Source: Symsagittifera roscoffensis
Lineage: Eukaryota > Xenacoelomorpha > Acoela > Convolutidae
Direction of reading: 5' to 3'
DNA length: 64,000 nt
Assembly: GCF_963678635.1 (NCBI RefSeq)
Contig: NC_087065.1
Span: forward strand, 23,765,254-23,829,253
Shown: one piece after another, positions 26,601-35,600 of the stretch
How positions within the stretch are numbered: the stretch's first letter is position 1
Layout of the letters: each line of letters begins with the position of its first letter
The notes under the pieces: generated by a model
Seen by the model: the letters and a program-made list of their open reading frames with translations, nothing else
Told to the model about the DNA's origin: nothing
Databases searched by the model: none
Program-made: the position numbers and the translations under genes

Positions 26601-29600
26601 GGAAAAGAGAAAAAACTGTTAAAAATTTGAAGTAAATTGATTGTATTTTTGTTTCAGACATGGACAAAAAAAGCGCGAAAGGTATTTCTAAATATTCGAA
26701 AATGGAGCTAACCCATAATAAATTTAAACAAACATTGACTTACTGTTCGCTGGTCCGGTCAGAAAATGTGAAGATAAATTCTTGCAATCACACTTTACAA
26801 ACCATAATAAGGAATAAAATTTCCCTGAGCGCATTTGACAATAAGCGCTATATACATGCAGACAGAGTAACTACTAGTCCTTTCGGACATAAACGTTTGC
26901 GTGAGGATATGTTCATAAGAGAAATTGGGCGCACCATGGACTGGGGCGAATACGACGTAGACGACGACGCCGTGGTCCCCACTCCCACCGATAACGGAAG
27001 TGGGGAGGATTTGGCTGAAGATATAGAAGCGCAGGGCGGGTATTATGTGGATATTTTTACTCCACCAGATATGGGGTTCAACCAACCCACATACACTGAT
27101 CAACAGCTAGAACAGGATTTGGTAGATTTCGACCAGCTAAGTGGGCAAAATGAGTCAGAACCAGCAGCGTACAACTGCCCCTATTTGGACATTGAAGCTC
27201 GAGAAGAAAACGAGCGGGAAGAAATTAGACCACCTAAACGGCGGTGCTTAAATCGACGTGCTTTTATATTAGACGATTCTGACTAAATAACTTCTGATTA
27301 TAAATGTAAATGATTCGCTTTATACTACTTTTCATTCAGGAAATAAAGCTTTTCAAAATTGTTCTTTTGACCAAAAAGTGAAATAATCAACAACTCTAAT
27401 CGTGAGGGGGAGGGGGGTATTGAAAACAACAATATAAACTTACCAATATCACAGCATTTTATTTAATTCCACACGTGGCGATAAAGATTACAAAATAATC
27501 CACAATATAACGCGCGCAGTAAAGTTTGAACTGTAAAAGTCAAAGGGAAAACATGCACCAACCAAAACTTAATTCCTTTCCCGTTTCCATAAAGTGGCTG
27601 GAAAATTACCAATTTTAACCCCCCTTAAAACATGCGTGCCTGAAAAAGTAGGGGCTTTAACCCCTTTGGGGGTTAAAAGTGGTAAGTACAACGGCACACT
27701 GAATTTTGGGGGGGGGGGTTAAAAGTCGTCATTTTCCTAGCCCTTTTACTATACTACTTATTTCGGAAAATGGATTTTAATAATCAGATTTCCCAGCGAA
27801 ATAAAAGTTTTACCGGTTGATCCAGTTTTCTCAAATTGGGACAGTTTGATCAAAAATGTGAATCATAAGTTGTTCTAGAAATTCAAAGAGCTTTGAGGGC
27901 ATCTTTTGAAATTCGAAATTTGAGATATTGCAAAAAACAAGTGTTTTTAATGTTCACTTGCGTTCATTGACTTTTTTCCAGCTATCTGTGCTATGTTTTT
28001 TTAATTGTCTGGTCGTTGTTTTTTTTTAAAAGTAGGAATCATAGACGGTGTTCTCATAGCTTACTTTTTTAAGGTCAAGTCAATCGCTTGTGGAGATATG
28101 CACACCGTGTGTCTGACCTCAAATGGCGTGTACTCTTGGGGTTCGAACAAGTTCGGTCAGCTGGGTTTGGGAGAGGGCTTTGATGACGTCACTAAGCCCA
28201 TGGCTGTACCACTGTTCAACCAGGAAAAGGCTGTGTTGGTAAGAGCCAATCATGATCAGATCCGTGTTTATAAATCGACGATTAGTTACAAGAATTTTAA
28301 ACCAAGGTTAATTAGTATTTTAAAAATTCATCTATAATACCAGGTGTTTTTGAACGAAAATGGAAGATATTGGGATTAATCATCACTTAGCATCAATGAC
28401 TACAGAAGTTATTTTTGTTGCATTTTTATTTAAGTTTTTTTGTTTAGAAAGTAGTAAAATTACATGCAAATCAACTGAAATATTTAATCCAGGAGGGAAC
28501 AATAAAGGGAGCTTTTATTCTTAACCGTTTCAGATAGCGTGTGGCGACTACCATACCCTAGTGTGTACTCGAAGTCCTCGTAAGGTGTTCAGTTTTGGTT
28601 GGGGAGTGTATGGCCAACTGGGAGTGGGTTCATACACCAACTGTTTCAAACCCAAAGAGGCACGAGTGCCTCCGAATACAACAGTGATTAGTATCCACGG
28701 GGGCAAAACACACAGCACCATGTTGACCGATATGGGGCATGTGTATGCATGGGGAAGCAATAGAGCCGGACAACTGGGTTAGATTTTGTCAAATTCGCAT
28801 CTCGTATGTTATTGGGAAAATCAAAATTGTTAACCACAAGGTCCGTTAAGTTGGACAGAATTGATTTTTGGCAAACAAGTCATATTTAATATTTTTTACA
28901 CTTACGAGAGCAAGTGACTTGTAATCGGGAACGAGACTTTTTCCCGAAATTGACGTTGCCTTATTATCGATTCTTAGCAACTTCCTGGTCCCATCTCACT
29001 TGACATGGAGGTAATGTGGCTGCTTTTGCAAACTATGGTTAGGGTTTCGAAACCCGGCCGGACCTTGTTGTTTTCAATGTCTAAATTGAAATTTTCCCCC
29101 CTGCAAAATTGAATAGCCTCACTATGGTTTGTCGGCTTATGTTCATCAACATTCGATTAGAAATAAGTTAACACAGTTGATGCAATTTAATTTATTGAAT
29201 AAACCGAAAAAGTTATTTGTTTCGAACAACAGTAAAATCGTAAAAACTTGATTTCAGAAATTTTTCTCAATATATCTCGCAATTTTTTAAATGCATAATT
29301 GATGCATAATCTCGCTTTATGCTTTGCAATTTATTAAGTTCAGTTTGTTATATTCCAATTTGTAACATGCAAAGTTGTGTCTATTTGTATTTGCTGTCAC
29401 CTTTGCTGAATCGCATTGGCAATTTTTTAGCAAATGAAGCTGCTTTATTTGTGAGCAGTTTTGGGCGATAGTTGAGCGTCCGTGGCTGCGAGGGCAAGGG
29501 CGTAAGACTCCAAATCTCGAGGTTGCCGGTATGATTCCGATACGTAGCAAAGTTTTACTATTTCGAGGCTTCGCTTCTGAGTTGAGCTTCTTTTGCATGG

Positions 29601-32600
29601 GTTTAAAGGTTTTTTTTTGTTTGAATACGTCAGCTCTGCTTCGCCTCTGTGTTACAATTTTGAGCTGAGATAGCATATAATGTGTATCGCTCAATAGGTA
29701 GATGTAAATTAAACGAAATTTGATGAGAGGCTGATATCCCAAGTTAACTTTTTACAGTTTTAACCATATTTTCATAATAGATATCGCTCTTTTTAACATT
29801 TTGCTTAATTCAATCGCCCCTTTTTAGAAAAAAAAGTCACAAAAAATTAAGACAGCAAAATTTGCAAGTTTTCAAAATTTAGATAACAAAATTCTTGTTT
29901 TATTTTAATCAGTTAAGTCGGAACAGCAACCGGCTACTAGTTAAGTCGGCACAGCAACCGGCTTCTAGTTAAGTCGGCACAGCAACCGGGAACAGCAACT
30001 GTGCTACCAGCACAGCAACCGGCTATCCTTGTTTGTTTTTGTAGGGATATTCGACGGAAACTTGAACAAATCAACCGAACCACTTCTTGTCAAATTCTTC
30101 AACGAAACAGCATCAGTGCTACAGACGAAGGGTTTCGTCAACATAATAGCTACAGGCAGCGGGAGAATTATTAAATTCGGCTGCGATCCGAACAAGATGC
30201 AGATCTATATTTCGAGAGTGAAGGGCTCAAGGGGCAATGCAAATACGAAACCAGACACTTTGTACTCGGAGGAGTATTTTAAAGCTCCGAGAGAGATTGT
30301 GATCAGTGCTAATCTGCAGGAAGACCCAGTCGTCGACTTCAGTCTAGGTGCGTTTTTTTTGACAGTCCTTAAGTTTTTTTAAGGTAATCGGACATGTTAC
30401 GCGAAATCTTCTGTGAATTTTCGTTTTGTTTTTTATTTTTTTTACTTCGGCTTAAGTTTTCACACTACCCGACTTAGATTCCGCAAAATTTGAAAATCCT
30501 GTTATCTGCTTATTTTCCGATCGATCAAAATTAATTTAATGGACTGGATTTATTCGCTTTTTTAAGATTGCCGCGATTTTGTTGAGGATTTTGAATACTC
30601 AATTGTGATGACTGAAATTAACTGAAGATCGATTTCGAACACTCGGTCACTTCATCATAAGGGAAGTCACCGAATTTTTGACTAGCAATTTGTTTTCATA
30701 ATCAATTGGTTTGCGATTATCAGTTTTTCAAGCAAGCGACTAGCAGGACTTATCAAATCAGGACAGAGTTGTTATTCCATATTAATAACTTTTGTAACAG
30801 AATCACTGAATCATTCTAGCAACACGTTGATTAACACGTGGTTTTGTCAAGCAGAGACGTATTTTCAGCTTGTTTTATTTAAAATACTTGTTTTATAAAT
30901 GTTTTTGATCAATTTACCTACTGCTATTTTGTAATTTCATTTTTTTGTTTCCTCTTTCGTTTTATGCCGCCTCATATTTAAGGTTTGGGATCATATTATT
31001 TTGGCTTAGTCGCCCCATATTGCGTCGTTTTATGGACTGAAAAGTTTATTTCTGGTATGTGTAGTTTCATTGCTCAAAGTTTTTGTAAAAACATATTTCT
31101 GGCTCAATGGCGTCTGCCCAAGTGTTGTTGGCTTAGTTACCGCTTCGAATATTTTCTTGAAAAATGAAATTGTTGCAAGAGATAGCGACACACAAGCAAA
31201 GCAAAGCTTCTTATTACTAGCTATAAAAACTTAACATAGCATGATTAACTAGCCGACAAAATTTGAATGAAAAGCCTCAGCAACAAAAAAAATGTTTTTT
31301 TTTTATGAAAACGTGTCGTAAAATTGATCTATTTTAAGCCAGAAAATAAATGTTTTCACAAGAACCTTAACGAAAGTTTCCAAGCCCCTCAATAAATTAA
31401 GAATTAGTTTTTGTATCCATTAAAAGACTCATAAATAAGGCCCATTTGGCCTATATTTTATAAGCCGAATAAAGAGAAACAAGACTGCTCGTATCAGAGC
31501 AAAGCCCTTAAGCTGAATGTTCCGACTGTCCTTTAGGTGGTTTTAGCTGATGATATCAATTTTTAATTGTTGAAAATTCAGTCATATATGAAATTAATAA
31601 GATCAATTAGCTCGCCTCAATTCACTTTGGAACGATTTTGTAGCGCGGGATAATTCGCCACACGTAAATATTTCGCGTTAATTTCAGCATGCATCAAAGT
31701 TAAAAACTAGCAGTTTAGGTTTAGTTAGACTTGGTTTAGATTGAACAGCTAGTCACAGTAACATAGTGGTGTGCGCGCACGGTAGGAGCTACGTAGTTTT
31801 AGGGATCTAGCCCACAAAGTAGCCAAAAATGGTATGAATATAAAACCACCTCAACCTGATGTATTCCTTACTTTCTGGAAATCGGAAAACAAAAGAAATT
31901 GATACCTCTAAACTGGATTTAATCAATTTAGAACCAGTCTAAAAATTTGAAATGAGCGGGCTTTTAAAAATCAAAATTTTAAAAATTTGTCTGTTTGTTG
32001 ACGGAAGGACCAATTTGGAGATGACCACCAAAATTCTCTCATCCTGTGAAAAAATTAATTACGGGAAAAAGGCTAGTACCCGATTGCAACACACTTGCTA
32101 ACCGCAAAGGAAAATGTTGGGGAAAAGCTAGTAAACTGTTGCAAATAACTTGGTAATCGGAACCGAAACATTTGAAAATTTTAATTATTTGTTCGACATA
32201 CCTTTTCTAACATATCTGACATTTTTGTCGACCTAATTTTTCTGTCATTTGTTGTCGGCTAGCTTGTCATAATATCTTTAAGCGCCAATAAATGAATCGA
32301 AAACTTTTTTTTCCTTTTTGATTTTTCGCGGTTTGAAAATTGTTTTCTTTTAAGTTCGCCTCAAAAATAATTTGTGCAATTAAGGCTCATTTGCTCTCCA
32401 ATGATGAAATTGCAAATGACACATTAATTGTGATTCATATTTAGTTTATTTTAACTGGACTGAAAAAAGTTACCTTTTGATCCACTGTTCTCAAATCGGG
32501 GTTTTTACAAAGAATTTTTTTTGCAAAATTTGGAATCAAAATGGTGCCTCAAAAATAAGTCAACTACCGAGTTGCGCCAAACTACTGAGCTAATTGCTCA

Positions 32601-35600
32601 AAATATATCAAATGAAGTCTATTATACAGCTCAGTAAATCTCTGCAAAAATGAAATCTCAAAAAGTTGTATAAGATAAATGTTATTTTTACTATTTAAAC
32701 TCAAATCTTATCTTTGCTTAAAAACAAATTTAAAAAGTTTCACGCAAGTTTTTGTAGATTTTACCTTTGTTGGGCTTTGTAAGAAGCTTCATTTGATATA
32801 ATGATCTTATCAAAAAAACTCGGTAATTCAAGCGTTATTTTTGTTTAACTAAAAAGCCAAAAAGGCCATTTTTGAGAAATAATTTTGGTTCCGAATTCCG
32901 CAAAATAAAATGCACCATCTAAGCAATTTTTGTCTGTTCACTTTTTGTCTGATCTTAACTCAATTTGAGAAAAAACTCGTTTACAATTGCCAATGTTCGT
33001 CGGGATAATTTAAATCAGTTCTGTTTCTCGTCTAAAACTACAAACAGACAAGACACTCCATAAAATCGGAAAAGAAAAAACCAAATGTAGTTTGTAAAGA
33101 GGGGCTAATGATGGTGTTTTTTTGTGGTTGAATGCTTTTAGCCTAATTCGAAATACAAACAAAAGACTCGAATTGTATTACGTCGTGGCTTAGAAACCAA
33201 AACCATGACCACCAATAATTACATATGTAGTGCGAGCTATTTGATTATTACAGGAAACTGTCACATCCTCTGCATACTTGAATCTGGCCAGGTGTTTGGA
33301 TGTGGTCGAAATGAGAGCTGCCAACTAGCCTTGCCCAGTTCAGCAGTGGTCAATGAGTCATTCTCACAATTACGTAATGTGCCCCTCTGCAAATACATCA
33401 CCGCTCTCAAAGACACTTCCATTGCAATCGGAGAGGACAACAAATGCTACTTGTGGGGAAAAGTCAGTACTTAAATATTTATTTAGTCTGAATTTTTCCA
33501 TTTTTCAGGCATAATTACAGTTAGGAATGAGTGAGAGAGTGCAATTAATTATATTGCATTCTAACATAGTTTTAGCTATTATCAACTTATTCTGACAGGT
33601 TATAAGTTAATCGAACTTCCACTTTTGATCAATTTTTGCTTGTTGCATTCGTGAATCAAACAGATCTGAACAGCTACAAAACCCATTTAAACTACAAATC
33701 ACCTACAGTATTGTTTTTACTTCGCTCTAAAACTTATGCTTTGAATGACGAGTTTTTTTTAACATTGATGAAGTTTTTGGCTCCCTTAATAAGATCAAAT
33801 TTGAGTCGTTTTCAGGTGCATTCAGGAGTGGTTGAACCTAATGGAGATTCTGTTGAAGAGCTGCACAACGGGTTCTTTTGTATCTCGGATCCCGCTGTCA
33901 TCTCAGAGATCCCTTGTGACGACTTCACGAAACGAGACGAAGCCGATGTTCAACCACCTATGCCATTACCCAAAACAGACCACGCATTCTTGACTAACTC
34001 AATCTCGCGAGCCGATTGGTCAATTGAGTCGATTACGACTGTTCAAACTAATTGGGGAAATTCGAATCCTCTCACTAGACTAGCAGCTCTTCCAGAATTA
34101 GCAGAGGTTGTTGAGATTGATGGCTGGAGATTCGGTACCAATGCAATTTTCAGAAGTATTGACGTCCTGAAGAACTTCTACCGGTTCAGCGATGTCCTAA
34201 GAATGGGAATCAAGCATAGTTTTTGGGCTTTCTGTCGGAATTTGTGCGCTTTACATGGCTATTACGTACGAGCTTTCATATACGACCTGAATGATTTAGG
34301 TGAGCGAGAAATATCAATTATTTAATACCGGTTTTCTTTGTCCGTTTTAAAAGGGAGTGCGTTTCGGAAACGATCATTTCGAAAAATGATTAAGAGAATG
34401 TGAGATGTTATTGTAAAGCACATCATTCAACAAAAATGTATTGTCACCAACGTTTTCATGACAAAAGTAAGTTTTTGATCTGTTTGTGTTAATGATTATC
34501 GAGAAGTGGAAAAAGTTGTGAGACATTTTTTAAACGCCGATTTTAGAAACTGAGATTGACTCTGAATCCATCACTGACAACAACACAGCAGTCTCCTCAT
34601 CCTCTCAGTCGAAATTGCCTGCGCAAGTGGTGGATGGGTTCTACAGTGGTTTTCAGACTGCTCTGGACAACGTGACGGAACTGATGAGAGAAGACAGATT
34701 CAATGCGTGGAGGGGACTATTCACTGCTGCTCTATCTTTTGTCAAGAAGTGGAACATACCCACTGATAGAATGGAAGACATGCTCAACTCTTGTAAGCGT
34801 AGTTTATTTGCTTCAATACACTATGAAACTGAAATAAAATCAAAATGCAAAATGGTGGAATATTGAAGCTAAAATATTGTGTTATGGAATCAACTCTTCG
34901 CTTCTCAGATCAATTTTTGCAGCAATATGCCAAAATTTTACACTGAACGTAAATTGATGTTGAATTGATGTTTTAGTAGACAAGTTTTTGACAGAAGAGA
35001 AAGATTTATTCGTAAGCTTATCAGTTGTTTTTTAGACGTGGACAAACTGGAGTTTGCAGGCGCCTTCCACGCAGTTATTTTCCACATGCTGGTGGAGCAG
35101 AAAGACAACATCAATATTAGCCAATCAGAAGCAGAGGAAACTGATTCTGGCAGAGGTATTTGTAAGATTAATCGAAAAAAGTATATCATTACTAATATAA
35201 AACCAACATTCAACTTTATGGCAAAAATCTTTATTTGGACTATGCTATACTAAAACAAGGGTAACCGGTTGCTGTGCAAGTAGCACAGAATATTCGGACT
35301 ATATTCATAAAAAACTATAGAAAATTTTTTCTGCTAGAAAACTATACAAACGTGTAGAAGGTTAGTGAAGTAGCCATAATCGACATCCTTTGTCCAAAAA
35401 CGAATAAACAAAAAACGAAAAAAAATCAACATATATTTCAATTTTTTTTGGAATTTTTTTGTCTAATTTAGATATCGCTAAATTAAGCTAAGTTTTTGAC
35501 TAGTAAGCGCTAAATTGTTTTTGTTTTAGTAAAATTAAGTTTTTTAACCTAAATTTTTCAGAAAACGACGTTACTCGGTTGCTACTCATTTGAAATTAGA

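Larger units (their letters stand above)
22749..27286 (+). pseudogene. POLB: Protein-primed family B DNA polymerase, disrupted, with two introns
   Basis: Order of parts: an N-terminal C2H2-like finger region (22749-22895); a conserved N-terminal domain (22981-23759, with GSGWRIRRIDKIVLK and GSSYLPLPADLLKLK); after an intron, an exonuclease DxE (YFDLES, about 24250), a Cys/His DHNH module (24532-24630) and HNLQNYDLHHV; polymerase motif A DANNLYG (25479), motif B NSAFGKF (25980), motif C YSDTDS (26256); after a second intron, KKSAKGISK and an acidic C-terminal extension. Breaks: TAA at 22893 followed by a frame change before 22981; a frame change at about 25405-25418; TAG at 25698; TAA at 26217. 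The family replicates the element from terminal-protein-primed ends. The motifs are intact, but this copy cannot make a full-length enzyme as sequenced. Confidence 0.9.
10174..27758 (+). mobile_element. Maverick/Polinton element
   Basis: The element is 17,585 bp including a 200-N gap, bounded by inverted repeats of about 220 bp starting 5'-AG, with a perfect 6-bp TSD. It encodes the diagnostic Polinton set: retroviral-type integrase, packaging ATPase, adenain-like protease, double jelly-roll capsid protein, penton-like protein and protein-primed family B polymerase. These elements are virus-like self-synthesising transposons. It lies in intron 8 of the RCC1 gene with most genes in host-sense orientation. 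Integrity is mixed: integrase, ATPase, major capsid and protease are open, whereas the polymerase is broken. TSD identity and closely matching TIRs argue for fairly recent insertion; the stops argue that this copy is now defective. Confidence 0.96.

Noticed and set aside
29317..29742. Minus-strand 141-codon gene in the host intron
   Set aside because: It includes dispersed repeat motifs, has no recognisable domain and lies inside an intron of the opposite strand; probably chance.
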